A stretch of DNA of 64,000 nt from Betaproteobacteria bacterium. Its GTDB lineage: Bacteria; Pseudomonadota; Gammaproteobacteria; Burkholderiales; SG8-41. The notes below the pieces were generated by a model. That model was not told the origin of the DNA, searched no databases, and saw nothing but the letters and a program-made list of their open reading frames with translations. The stretch lies in assembly GCA_028292435.1 (NCBI GenBank), contig JAQGMI010000125.1, positions 55,009 through 119,008 on the forward strand. The letters are read 5' to 3'. This document shows, piece by piece, positions 43,810 through 52,023 of the stretch (position 1 is its first letter; the number at the start of each line of letters is the position of its first letter). Position numbers and translations under genes: made by a program.

Positions 43810-44811
43810 TTAATCGACCTTGATGCCGGCGGCTTTAACGAGTTGGCTCCATTTGTCGATTTCCGTGCGGATGAGCTTATCGAATTGTCCGGGCGTGTTG
43901 CCTACCGGATCGAGGCCCTGCGTGCCGAAAACGTCAACGAGCGAGGGTTGCGTAAGGATCTTGACCATTTCCTTATTCAGCCGATCGATGATTGCGCGCG
44001 GGGTTTTCGACGGCACGACGATGCCTTGCCAGTTCTGCACTTCGAAACCCGGCACGCCCGATTCGGCGATCGTCGGCACATCGGGCGCTGCCTTCGAGCG
44101 ATTCGCGGTGGTGACGCCGAGCGCGCGCAGCTTGCCGTTCTTCACGAACGGCAGCGGCGGCGGCATCGTGCTGAATACCATTTGCACCTGGCCCGCGAGC
44201 AGATCGGTCAATGCGGGCGCCGTGCCCTTATAGGCGACGTGAACAATATTGATTTTGGTCACTTGCCTGAACAGTTCGCCCGTCATGTGCAGCGACGACG
44301 CAACGCCGGCGGAACCATAGTTGAGCGTGCCCGGCTTCGCGCGCGCAAGCGCCAGCAGTTCCTGCACGTTGTTGGCCGGCAAACCGGGATAGACAACGAG
44401 AATGAACGGTGACGTCGCAAGCAATGTCACGCCGGCAAAATCGCGCGCCGGGTTATACGGCAGATTCGGCCGCAGCGCCGGATTGTGCGCGAGCCCGCCC
44501 ATGCTGCCGAGGAAAAGCGTATAGCCGTCGGGATCAGCGGTTGCCGCGAGTTGACCGCCGATCAGGCCGCCCGCGCCGCCGCGGTTATCAACGACGAACT
44601 GCTGGTGCATCGCTTCCGAGAGGCGTGCGGCCATGGCGCGGGCGAGAATGTCGTTGCCGCCGCCAGGCGGAAACGGCACGATTACGCGCACGGGGTGATC
44701 AGGATAACTTCCCGTTTGCGCATGAGCTACTGCGGCACCGGTTAATAGAACGCCCGCAATGCTCTTGAGCAAGAGCGCTCCAAGTGACCTGAAATATGAA
44801 CAGCCATTCAT
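43810..44811 (-). CDS. Bug/TctC-family periplasmic solute-binding protein
   Basis: 333 residues. GGAGGAGC lies eight bases before the ATG. The signal peptide is long (MNGCSYFRSLGALLLKSIAGVLLTGAAVAHAQ). Then YPDHPVRVIVPFPPGGGND, the DNRGGAGGLIG loop with Gly in place of Pro, DPDGYTLF, HVAYKGTAPAL (Ala in place of Pro) and KWSQLVKAAGIKVD at the end. It leads a three-gene set: Bug, luciferase-like monooxygenase, Bug. Another Bug gene lies just upstream on the same strand, 36 bases away. Confidence 0.91.
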   Translation of the reverse strand: MNGCSYFRSLGALLLKSIAGVLLTGAAVAHAQTGSYPDHPVRVIVPFPPGGGNDILARAMAARLSEAMHQQFVVDNRGGAGGLIGGQLAATADPDGYTLFLGSMGGLAHNPALRPNLPYNPARDFAGVTLLATSPFILVVYPGLPANNVQELLALARAKPGTLNYGSAGVASSLHMTGELFRQVTKINIVHVAYKGTAPALTDLLAGQVQMVFSTMPPPLPFVKNGKLRALGVTTANRSKAAPDVPTIAESGVPGFEVQNWQGIVVPSKTPRAIIDRLNKEMVKILTQPSLVDVFGTQGLDPVGNTPGQFDKLIRTEIDKWSQLVKAAGIKVD

Positions 44812-44847
44812 GCGGTATTGCTCCTCCAGCTTTTGATGAGTTGCGTG

Positions 44848-45816
44848 TTACTCAGCGCGTATATTCGCTTCGCGCGCGACCTTCGTCCATTTGCCGATTT
44901 CCTGTTCGATCACGCGCTTGAATGCATCGCTCGACAGCGGCCACGGCTCCGCGCCTTCGGCCGCCAGACGCTGCGCCGATTCGGGCGTGACGAGTATCGC
45001 GGCGACTTCGTTGTTCAGCTTCGTAATCATAGCGCCCGACAGTCCGGCCGGCGCGAGTATGCCCCACCAGGTGCTGATTTCGGCGCCCGGCGCGCCGGCT
45101 TCCGCCATCGACGGCGTGTCGGGCAGCAGCGCCGAGCGTTTGACGCTCGTGACGGCAAGCGCTTTCACTTTGCCTGCGCGAATCTGCATCAGCGTGAGCG
45201 GCATCGTTCCCCACATGAGCTGAACTTGCCCGCCCATCACGTCGGTCAGCGCGGGCGCGCCGCCTTTGTAGGGCACATGAATCATCTGCACACCGGCGAT
45301 GCGTGAAAACAGCGCGCCGCCGAAATGATTGATACCGCCGGTGCCGGCCGACGCGTACGTCAGCGTGTTCGGCTTGGCGGCGGCGATCTCGATCAGACCG
45401 CGAACATTGCTCGCGGGAAATGCTGGATGCGTGACGAGCACGAGCGGCCCCGCGCCCAGCGTGCCAATCGGCGTGAAGGATTTGACCGGATCGAACGGCA
45501 AGCTTTTGTATACGGCGGCGCTCATCGTGTGCGAAACCGACATCAGGAGCAGCGTGCGCCCGTCGGGTGTCGCCTTGGCCGTGAGGTCGCTGCCGATGTT
45601 GCCGTTGGCGCCGGGCCGGTTGTCCACGACTACTTGCTGGCCGAGACGCTCGTGGAGTTTGGCGCTGACGAATCGCGCCAGTGTGTCATTGCTGCTACCC
45701 GGCAGAAAGCCGACGATCATGCGAATCGGTTGGGAGCCGGCGTCCTTCGAAGTTTGGGCGAAGGCGGGAGCCGCCAATGCAGTCAACAGCGAAATGCGAA
45801 ATAACGTCGCCAGCAT
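44848..45816 (-). CDS. Bug/TctC-family periplasmic solute-binding protein
   Basis: 322 residues. Signal peptide MLATLFRISLLTALAAPAFAQ. The first loop, QPIRMIVGFLPGSSND, lacks the usual second Gly of PPGG. Then the DNRPGANGNIG loop, TPDGRTLL, HVPYKGGAPAL, and KWTKVAREANIRAE. It closely parallels the Bug at 56922-57896, which also has a VGFxxGS loop, NGxI in the second loop and a C-terminal AREsNIKVD-type tail; the two probably form one subgroup. The ribosome site is weak. Divergent from the Bug at 45927. Confidence 0.91.
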   Translation of the reverse strand: MLATLFRISLLTALAAPAFAQTSKDAGSQPIRMIVGFLPGSSNDTLARFVSAKLHERLGQQVVVDNRPGANGNIGSDLTAKATPDGRTLLLMSVSHTMSAAVYKSLPFDPVKSFTPIGTLGAGPLVLVTHPAFPASNVRGLIEIAAAKPNTLTYASAGTGGINHFGGALFSRIAGVQMIHVPYKGGAPALTDVMGGQVQLMWGTMPLTLMQIRAGKVKALAVTSVKRSALLPDTPSMAEAGAPGAEISTWWGILAPAGLSGAMITKLNNEVAAILVTPESAQRLAAEGAEPWPLSSDAFKRVIEQEIGKWTKVAREANIRAE

Positions 45817-45926
45817 TTTTAGATTGTTTGGTTTCGACGGCCGGCTATTTTCGCACGGCGGGAATTTCGCCGCTCAGTACGGCGGTTGATGATAAGGTGA
45901 GCCGATTGAGAAACGGGGAAGACGCG

Positions 45927-46883
45927 ATGCGCAGGATAAGTCTGGCCGTGTTGGCGACAGGGTGCATGCTCGCGTCGGCGTTCGCCCAGGATTTCCCGAA
46001 CCATCCATTAAGGATCGTGGTTCCATTTCCGCCCGGCGGCGCGGCGGACATCATCGGCAGAACAGTCGCGCAGCCCTTGATGCGCTCGCTCGGCCAGAAT
46101 ATCGTTGTCGAGAATCGCCCCGGCGCCAACACCGCAATCGGCGCCGAAATCGTGGCGCGCGCGCCCGCCGATGGGCACACGCTGCTGATTATTGCACCGA
46201 GCTTTACGATCAATCCTTATGTTCGCGCGAAGCTCGCTTATGACACGTTCAAGGATTTTTCCGGCGTCACGCGGCTCGTCTCGAACGCGATCGTGATCGC
46301 CGTGCATCCGTCGCTGCCGGTCAAATCGGTGAAGGAACTCGTCGCGCTTGCGCGCGCCCGTCCCGGCGAGCTCACGTTTGGGACCGCGAGCATCATCGGC
46401 GGCCAGCGCATTGCAGGTGAACTCTTTGCGGAAGCGGTCGGGATCAGGATCGTCAATATTCCGTACAACGGCGGCGCGCCGGCGACGACCGCCGCGATGG
46501 GCGGCCACACCAGCATGCTTGTTTCAAACGTGGTCGAAAGCGCGCCGCAGGTGCTCGCCGGCAGGCTGCGCGGCGTCGCGGTAACTTCTTTGCAGCGTTC
46601 CGATGTGTTGCCCGACGTGCCCACGGTCGCCGAGTCCGGTTATGCTGGTTTCGAAGCGCTCAACTGGTTTGGCGCGGTTGCGCGTGCAGGCGCGCGTCCG
46701 GCGATCGAAAAATTGAGTGTTGAAATGGCGCGCGCGATGGAATCGCCTGAAGTTAAAGACCAGATGGCGCGCCAGGGGATGGCGCCTGCGACAATGAGCC
46801 CCGATGCGTACGACGCGTTCTTGCGCGCTGAGGGGCAGCGCAACGAGCGCATCATTCGCAAGCTCAATTTGAAAATTGAATAA
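45927..46883 (+). CDS. Bug/TctC-family periplasmic solute-binding protein
   Basis: 318 residues from the ATG at 45927; the open frame extends upstream into the divergent gene but without a start signal. Signal peptide MRRISLAVLATGCMLASAFAQ. Then FPNHPLRIVVPFPPGGAAD, the ENRPGANTAIG loop, PADGHTLL, NIPYNGGAPATT (Asn instead of Lys in PYKG) and a C-terminus RIIRKLNLKIE. The PYNG change at the ligand-side loop is unusual among the copies here. Divergent from the Bug at 44848 with a 110-base gap. Confidence 0.9.
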   Translation: MRRISLAVLATGCMLASAFAQDFPNHPLRIVVPFPPGGAADIIGRTVAQPLMRSLGQNIVVENRPGANTAIGAEIVARAPADGHTLLIIAPSFTINPYVRAKLAYDTFKDFSGVTRLVSNAIVIAVHPSLPVKSVKELVALARARPGELTFGTASIIGGQRIAGELFAEAVGIRIVNIPYNGGAPATTAAMGGHTSMLVSNVVESAPQVLAGRLRGVAVTSLQRSDVLPDVPTVAESGYAGFEALNWFGAVARAGARPAIEKLSVEMARAMESPEVKDQMARQGMAPATMSPDAYDAFLRAEGQRNERIIRKLNLKIE

Positions 46884-46942
46884 GCAAACGCCGTAAAAGC
46901 CGAAGTCGGACTGGCGCGGCGGTTCATTGAGAAGAAAGACAC

Positions 46943-47560
46943 ATGTCGCTGAAGATGGATAAGACCGCGCGTGAAATCTCGCGCGAAGCGCTGCTCGAAT
47001 TGCCCATAGGCAAATATGAAGGCGAAGTGTGTCTCGTTGAAACGCCCGCGGATCTCGCGCGCGCCAAAGCGGATTTACTGCAGGAGACCGTCGTCGGCTT
47101 CGATACCGAAACGCGTCCCGCGTTCAGAAAAGGCGAGAGCTATCACCCAAGTCTCTTTCAGGCGGCAACAGCGCGCGCGGTTTATCTGTTCCAGTTGCGC
47201 CATACCCATTCGTTCCCGGTGCTGACCGAACTCTTGAGCGAGCGCCGCATCGTCAAAGCCGGCGTCGCCGTTGCCGACGATCTGCGCACGCTGAAGCACG
47301 TGTTTGCATTTGTCGAAAACAGCATTGTCGACCTGGGCATCGTCGCGCGCCGCGCCGGCTATGCGCAGACCGGGGTGCGCAATCTTGCCGGCATCTTGAT
47401 GGGCATGCGGATTACGAAAGGCAATAAAACATCGAACTGGGCGGCTACGCATCTGACTGCTCAGCAAATCAATTACGCCGCGACCGATGCGTGGGTGTGC
47501 AGAGAACTGTATTTGCGGTTCGAGAAAGACGGAATGCTAGTCAACGATATGCCGACGTAA
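46943..47560 (+). CDS. RNase D-like 3'-5' exonuclease domain protein
   Basis: 205 residues, a DEDDy exonuclease core with no HRDC domains. Exo I reads VVGFDTETRP near 50, Exo II AGVAVADDLRTL near 105, and Exo III INYAATDAWVCREL near 176, so the acidic residues and Tyr are present. It would trim RNA or DNA 3' ends, similar to short RNase D-related proteins in plants and bacteria. Its stop overlaps the start of the next membrane protein gene by one base (TAATG), suggesting coupling. Confidence 0.9.
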   Translation: MSLKMDKTAREISREALLELPIGKYEGEVCLVETPADLARAKADLLQETVVGFDTETRPAFRKGESYHPSLFQAATARAVYLFQLRHTHSFPVLTELLSERRIVKAGVAVADDLRTLKHVFAFVENSIVDLGIVARRAGYAQTGVRNLAGILMGMRITKGNKTSNWAATHLTAQQINYAATDAWVCRELYLRFEKDGMLVNDMPT

Positions 47561-48003
47561 TGCTCAATCCCATCTGGTTTGTTCTCTCATTCATCGTCTT
47601 TTGGCTGGTCATCTGCGGCTTACTCGCGTTTGCCGGTGGCTGGCGAGAACTGGCTGCGCGATTCAAGAGCGATTCGCCGCTCGAGGGCGAGCAGTTTCGT
47701 TTTGAATGGATTGCGGTCGGCTCGGGTCTCTTTCCGGTCGCTTACCGCAACTGTGTTTTTGCGACGGTAGGGCCCCAGGCGTTTTCAATCTCGCTGCTTT
47801 GGCTGTTCAGGTTTCTGCATCCGCGTTTGGTCATTCCATGGTCGGCTGTCGAGCGGTGCGAGCCAACCAAGTTGTGGTTTGTGAAATGCATTGCGGTGCA
47901 GGTTGCCGGCACCAGCCGCCGCCTGCTGTTCGTGAGCAGGCTGGGAAGCAAAATGCAGGAAATGTGGATGCAATCGCACGGCTCTTCGTCAATGATTGTT
48001 TAG
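47560..48003 (+). CDS. unknown membrane-anchored protein
   Basis: 147 residues from the ATG at 47560, whose A is shared with the stop of the exonuclease gene. One strong N-terminal transmembrane helix (NPIWFVLSFIVFWLVICGLLAFAGG) is followed by a mostly soluble domain rich in beta-prone sequence, with a second weaker hydrophobic stretch near 72-90. IPWSAVERCEPTKLWF resembles a PH-like domain edge. I cannot name a family. Possible partner of the exonuclease by coupling only. Confidence 0.65.
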   Translation: MLNPIWFVLSFIVFWLVICGLLAFAGGWRELAARFKSDSPLEGEQFRFEWIAVGSGLFPVAYRNCVFATVGPQAFSISLLWLFRFLHPRLVIPWSAVERCEPTKLWFVKCIAVQVAGTSRRLLFVSRLGSKMQEMWMQSHGSSSMIV

Positions 48004-48079
48004 CTCTTGGCCGTCAAATGAGACGGCAGCGGGATGAGCGTTGCAGCAGTCACGCATGTAACTGACAGGGATATCGACT

Positions 48080-48334
48080 ATGAATAGCGGACTGGCGACG
48101 TTGATAGCCGCTGCATGCGGCGCCATCGGCGGCGGGATCGCCGCTTTGATGTTGCCACCGGACAAGTTTGCATGGACGGGATTCGTGTTGCTGCCACTAT
48201 TCGTGCTGCTCGAAGGCTGTCTCGAACAGTTCCGGATGTTGTTTGGCGGCGATCGAAATATTGCGCGCGTGACGCTCGCAAGCGCCACAGTGGCGGCATT
48301 TTACGTCGCCTGGTTTGCTTTGAGACCCGTGTGA
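48080..48334 (+). CDS. small unknown membrane protein
   Basis: 84 residues with hydrophobic segments near 5-25 (LATLIAAACGAIGGGIAALML), 32-46 (TGFVLLPLFVLLEG) and 64-82 (VTLASATVAAFYVAWFALR). Glycine-rich first helix. AGGGATATCGA precedes the ATG. It lies between the membrane protein above and the ArsR promoter. No family recognised; it could be a small accessory membrane peptide. Confidence 0.55.
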   Translation: MNSGLATLIAAACGAIGGGIAALMLPPDKFAWTGFVLLPLFVLLEGCLEQFRMLFGGDRNIARVTLASATVAAFYVAWFALRPV

Positions 48335-48372
48335 GGTAGAGCTCAAGTCATATTGCCGGCGCTTTCTCCGGG

Positions 48373-48417
48373 TTGACCTCTTCTTCTCGCTGGACTATAG
48401 TTAGGCAAATGCCTAAC
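48373..48417 (+). promoter_or_regulatory. arsR promoter with operator over the start codon (leaderless)
   Basis: TTGACC (48373-48378), 17 bases, then TATAGT (48396-48401). Transcription should begin near 48408, one base before the ATG at 48409. A perfect palindrome GTTAGGCA-AA-TGCCTAAC (48400-48417) covers the -10 end, the start site and the first three codons. The message is probably leaderless and the ArsR protein probably represses its own promoter. Confidence 0.8.
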
Positions 48418-48747
48418 CAATCGCTGCAGCTCAATCGCGTGTTCCAGGCGCTCGCCGATCCGACCCGGCGGGCGGTGCTCGAGCGTCTGAATCGCGGCCC
48501 GGCGCCGATGAGCGAGCTCGCGCGGCCGTTTGGCATGGCGTTGCCGTCGTTTTCCCAGCACCTTGATGTGCTGGAAGACTGCGGCCTCGTGCGGTCGACG
48601 AAGGAGGGGCGGGTTAGAACCTACGAGCTCGCGCCAAAGCCGTTGGAAGCCGCTGAACACTGGATGGCCAGGCAGCGCGCGCTGTGGGAGCGCCGCCTCG
48701 ATCAATTCGATGTCTATGTGAAAACTCTGAAGGAGAAGAAACGATGA
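48409..48747 (+). CDS. ArsR-family transcriptional regulator
   Basis: 112 residues from the ATG at 48409. Winged helix with [28 protein letters not shown] near 11-38 and [30 protein letters not shown] near 40-70. No metal-binding Cys cluster is seen, as is usual for the ArsR proteins paired with SRPBCC (AHSA1) domains. Start codon sits inside the operator palindrome. The stop overlaps the next ATG (ATGA), so both genes are coupled. Likely signal is a small hydrophobic ligand bound by the partner protein; inference. Confidence 0.92.
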   Translation: MPNQSLQLNRVFQALADPTRRAVLERLNRGPAPMSELARPFGMALPSFSQHLDVLEDCGLVRSTKEGRVRTYELAPKPLEAAEHWMARQRALWERRLDQFDVYVKTLKEKKR

Positions 48748-49247
48748 GCAGCAAAACTTTCAAGCCTGACCCGAAACTCGATCTCGTGCTCGAACGCGTG
48801 GTCGACGTGCCGCGCGAACTTGTGTGGCGCGCGTGGACCGAATGCGAGCACCTGAAGAAATGGTTTACGCCGGCGCCGTGGCAAACCGTCGATTGTGAAA
48901 TCGATTTGAGACCCGGCGGCATCTTTCGCACGGTTATGCGCTCGCCCGAAGGCCAGGACTTTCCGAATCTCGGCTGTTACCTCGAGGTCATCAAGAACGA
49001 GAAGCTCGCGTGGACCAACGCACTGGGACCGGGCTTTCGCCCCATGGCTTCGCCCGAGACAACCCACTGCGGGACTTTTATGTTCACCGCGATGATCATG
49101 CTCGAAGCGCAGGGCAAGAGCACCAAGTACACAGCGGTCGCGATGCACCAGAATGAGGCCGGCCGCAAGCAGCACGCGGACATGGGATTTCAGGACGGTT
49201 GGGGCGCGGCGCTGAATCAATTGGTAGCGCACGCGAAGACGATGTAA
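48744..49247 (+). CDS. SRPBCC/AHSA1 domain protein
   Basis: 167 residues from the ATG at 48744, with AAGGAGAAG just upstream inside the end of arsR. Family marks are [26 protein letters not shown] near 18-43 and [20 protein letters not shown] near 56-75, and a C-terminal [17 protein letters not shown]. The helix-grip fold encloses a hydrophobic ligand pocket. In this common gene pair the SRPBCC protein is coexpressed with the ArsR repressor. Exact ligand unknown. Confidence 0.93.
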   Translation: MSSKTFKPDPKLDLVLERVVDVPRELVWRAWTECEHLKKWFTPAPWQTVDCEIDLRPGGIFRTVMRSPEGQDFPNLGCYLEVIKNEKLAWTNALGPGFRPMASPETTHCGTFMFTAMIMLEAQGKSTKYTAVAMHQNEAGRKQHADMGFQDGWGAALNQLVAHAKTM

Positions 49248-49327
49248 AAATCAGCCGCACCGATGCGGCCGTTGTCGCCGCTAATGTCTGCCGCTATGAT
49301 GCAGCTATCGGTTAAAGGGAGATGAAC

Positions 49328-49489
49328 ATGCGCAGTTTCGTAGCCGCTGTATTGGCCGGCGTTTCAACCCAGATTCTTGCTCACCCCGGGCATGGTCTCG
49401 TGGCGCCGCACGTCCATTCGGATTGGTATTTGCTGATCGGCATCGCGGTCTCGATTGCAGGTGCGATCGCCGCCTGGAAGATGAAATAG
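49328..49489 (+). CDS. 53-residue membrane peptide with HPGHG motif
   Basis: 53 residues, M-RSFVAAVLAGVSTQILAHPGHG at the N-terminus, where the first stretch looks like a signal peptide ending ILA. A short His-rich segment (HPGHGLVAPHVHSD) is followed by one transmembrane helix WYLLIGIAVSIAGAIAAW and a Lys tail. AAAGGGAG lies seven bases before the ATG at 49328. Similar HPGHG small membrane proteins occur near metal or cytochrome genes. Possible metal binding is only suggested by the histidines. Confidence 0.6.
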   Translation: MRSFVAAVLAGVSTQILAHPGHGLVAPHVHSDWYLLIGIAVSIAGAIAAWKMK

Positions 49490-49502
49490 GTAGCAGCCGG
49501 TT

Positions 49503-50666
49503 TTAAAACAGCGCGGGCGCCCGCACGGTCGAAATATCTCCGGGCCGGCTCAAACTGCCGACCCGCACGCCGAGCAGCCGGATGCGCCGGTCGAGCGGCA
49601 CCCGCTTCAGACAGGCGCCCGCTGCACGCCGGATCATCGCGGCATCCTGGGTCGGCGCATCAATCGTGTGATCGCGCGTAATCGTCTTGAAATTGTCGAA
49701 GCGCAATTTGAGCCCGATGGTTTTGCCCGCGTAGCCTTTGCGCTGTAAATCGCCCGCCAGCTTGATGCAGAGGTCGGTAAAAATCTGCGTCAGCTGATCG
49801 CGATCCGCGACCGGATGCAGGTCGTTCTCAAACGTCGTTTCGCGGCTGATTGATTTGGGCTCACTGTAAGTCGTGACGGCACGCTCGTCGCGTCCATGCG
49901 CCGCCTCGTACATCCATGCGCCGTAACTTTTTCCGAATTGTTCGATCAGCAGCGAGGGATCCGTCTTCGCAAGATCGCCCACCGTGTGAATGCCGAGCGT
50001 CTCGAGCCGCGCGTTGGCTTTGGGGCCGATGCCGTTGATCTTACGTACGGCGAGCGGCCACACGCGCGTAACGGTATCGGAGTCGCGCAGGATCGTGATG
50101 CCGGCGGGCTTGTCGAACTCGGATGCGATTTTGGATAACAGCTTGTTGGGTGTAACGCCGATGGAGCACGAAAGCCCGGTCGTCTCATGCACCATTTGCT
50201 GAATATTGACGGCGATGTCGCGCGCGCGCACCCATGGGTCGAGCGCCTTGCCGGCGGTTTCGAGCATCACGAGGTTCGTCAGGTCGATATAGATTTCATC
50301 GATGCCCCGGTCTTCGATATGCGGTGCAACCGCGCGCACGGCGTCCTTGAACATGCGCGAGTAGCGGCGGTATTCGTCAAAATCGGCCGGGAGCAGCAGC
50401 GCGTCGGGCGCGAGCTTGGCCGCTTTCATGAGGCCCATGCCCGAATTCACGCCGAACGCGCGTGCTTCATACGTTGCGGTCGTGATCACGCCGCGGCCGG
50501 TATAGTCGCGCAGCGTCGGAAAGACGGTGCCGGCGGCTGCGTCCTGCACGCTGCGGCGGCGCCCGCCGATAACGACAGGACGGCCGCGCAGTTCGGGATA
50601 GCGAAGCAATTCGACCGACGCATAGAACGCATCCATGTCGAGGTGGGCGATGAAGCGCTGCGACAC
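49503..50666 (-). CDS. dinB: DNA polymerase IV
   Basis: 387 residues, Y-family translesion polymerase. Catalytic motifs are FIAHLDMDAFYASVE near 5 and EDRGIDEIYIDLT near 115 (the SIDE-type motif is GIDE here). The fingers, HhH region (VRKINGIGPKANARLETLGI near 215) and little-finger domain are all present. It ends in RAPALF, which fits a C-terminal clamp-binding peptide. DinB copies past lesions with low fidelity. No LexA box was checked for. It follows a CmcJ-family oxidoreductase gene by ten bases, so both may share a message. Confidence 0.95.
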   Translation of the reverse strand: MSQRFIAHLDMDAFYASVELLRYPELRGRPVVIGGRRRSVQDAAAGTVFPTLRDYTGRGVITTATYEARAFGVNSGMGLMKAAKLAPDALLLPADFDEYRRYSRMFKDAVRAVAPHIEDRGIDEIYIDLTNLVMLETAGKALDPWVRARDIAVNIQQMVHETTGLSCSIGVTPNKLLSKIASEFDKPAGITILRDSDTVTRVWPLAVRKINGIGPKANARLETLGIHTVGDLAKTDPSLLIEQFGKSYGAWMYEAAHGRDERAVTTYSEPKSISRETTFENDLHPVADRDQLTQIFTDLCIKLAGDLQRKGYAGKTIGLKLRFDNFKTITRDHTIDAPTQDAAMIRRAAGACLKRVPLDRRIRLLGVRVGSLSRPGDISTVRAPALF

Positions 50667-50676
50667 CCCCTCGGCC

Positions 50677-51516
50677 TTAGCCGGCGAAAAATGCGAGCGC
50701 GCGCGCTTCTATGCTCTGGCGCGGTCGGGCGCCGGGCGGCGTATCGGGATCGACAATCGCGGTATGGGCGGTGAAGCGCGCGCGGCCATCGGTGGCCGAA
50801 TCGAACACCTTGAACACGAGCGCTTCGTCGCGCTGCATGCGCGGGAAGTAGAACCAGTGGTGCTGCGGGTTAAAACGCAGGCGGTAGGTCTGCCCAACCC
50901 GGTTCGGATAACGGCGTTCGGCAATCAGCAGGTCTTCAAACTGCACGCTGCGCGCGTCGGCGATGGCGAGCGGATTCGATTCGATCGGCTGATTGATCGC
51001 GCGCCACACCTGGATGATGGCAAAGCGCTGCTTGAGCAGCGTCCCGGCTTCATCGGGCAAGAGATCGCGCACGCGCTGCGGACCCGACCATTCGGTGTAA
51101 TCGTTATGGGCTGAAAGTATCGGCTCGCGCACGAGTTTCGCTTCGCGTTCCGATTCATTGCCCGAGCGCAGCGTGTAATCGAACGCCACGACTCGCGCAG
51201 CGCCGGAAATTCGTTTAATGAGCTGCTCGACTTCGGGATAGTAGTCGGCTTCGAGCCGGTCTTTGGCGAAAAAATCCTTGACCGCGGTTCGATGTTGGAC
51301 AAATGCGAAGCCGTTTTGGTCGAGCGAAAATGTTTCCGCAAGCGGGCGCCCGTTCTCGATCTGCATCGGATGCGGGTCCATCGCGCCGATGTGGCGGCGA
51401 TGAGTGTTGTTGGGGCCGAACGTCTCGTTGACGAGCTTCTCGCCGGTGTCGAGCGTATAGGGGATGGTTGCCGTTACGGCGGCACCCGTTGAATGCATTG
51501 CATGCATGTCATGCAT
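50677..51516 (-). CDS. CmcJ/NvfI-family oxidoreductase
   Basis: 279 residues of the family that includes CmcJ and fungal AsaB/NvfI-type enzymes. Marks are NETFGPNNTHRRHIGAMDP near 28, SAHNDYTEWSGPQRVRD near 130, QVWRAINQPIESNPLAIADA near 165, and the C-terminal FTAHTAIVDPDTPPGARPRQ with SIEARALAFF. Members act on natural products or small acids, some as oxygenases; the reaction of most is unknown. The start region has Met-His repeats (MHDMHAMHS), so the exact start is open. Ten bases upstream of dinB on the same strand. Confidence 0.82.
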   Translation of the reverse strand: MHDMHAMHSTGAAVTATIPYTLDTGEKLVNETFGPNNTHRRHIGAMDPHPMQIENGRPLAETFSLDQNGFAFVQHRTAVKDFFAKDRLEADYYPEVEQLIKRISGAARVVAFDYTLRSGNESEREAKLVREPILSAHNDYTEWSGPQRVRDLLPDEAGTLLKQRFAIIQVWRAINQPIESNPLAIADARSVQFEDLLIAERRYPNRVGQTYRLRFNPQHHWFYFPRMQRDEALVFKVFDSATDGRARFTAHTAIVDPDTPPGARPRQSIEARALAFFAG

Positions 51517-51575
51517 TCTACTATCGTTGAAATCATGCGCGGCTGGAAATGCGATGCTGCATGACAGTCTCGTAA

Positions 51576-51827
51576 TTACGTCGCCCGGCCTCGCATTGCG
51601 TGATAGATCACGAGCAAAATAATCGCCCCGATCAGGGAGCCGAAGAATCCCGCGGGTTCGCCGGCGGTGTACAGGCCGAGCGCCTGACCGCCATACGTTG
51701 CAAGCAGCGAGCCGGCAATACCAATGATCACGGTGATAATGAAGCCGCCCGGGTCGCGTCCCGGCGTAATCATCTTGGCGAGCAGTCCAACAATGAATCC
51801 AATCAGTATGGTCCAGATAATGCCCAT
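51576..51827 (-). CDS. GlsB/YeaQ/transglycosylase-associated membrane protein
   Basis: 83 residues from the ATG at 51827, preceded by GAGGGG nine bases upstream. Three hydrophobic segments: MGIIWTILIGFIVGLLAK, GGFIITVIIGIAGSLLATYGG and FFGSLIGAIILLVIYHAMRG. The glycine-rich pattern is diagnostic of the family once called transglycosylase-associated, which includes stress-linked YeaQ and GlsB. Function is not known in detail. Longer in-frame starts reach into the region upstream and are unlikely. Confidence 0.9.
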   Translation of the reverse strand: MGIIWTILIGFIVGLLAKMITPGRDPGGFIITVIIGIAGSLLATYGGQALGLYTAGEPAGFFGSLIGAIILLVIYHAMRGRAT

Positions 51828-51972
51828 GTCAGCAATCCCCTCGGTGAATGGTTGAGATCGCAGGTTGCCGCGCCATGTCGGGCAGTTTTGTGCGCAATCG
51901 CACAGAGCATCAAAAATCAGCTGCGGTCTGTCGGACACTTGAGGTAAACGCATAACACGAAAAATCGCACGA

Positions 51973-52007
51973 AAAAAAACCGGGCAGCGAGCCCGGTTCT
52001 TTTTTTA
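51973..52007 (-). terminator. Rho-independent terminator after the MBL hydrolase gene
   Basis: Arms CCGGGC (51981-51986) and GCCCGG (51992-51997), extended by A/T pairs, with a 5-base loop and T-runs on both sides. On the minus strand it lies 17 bases beyond the MBL stop codon and ends in eight T. Confidence 0.88.
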
Positions 52008-52023
52008 TGCGGCGCGATTTCTT

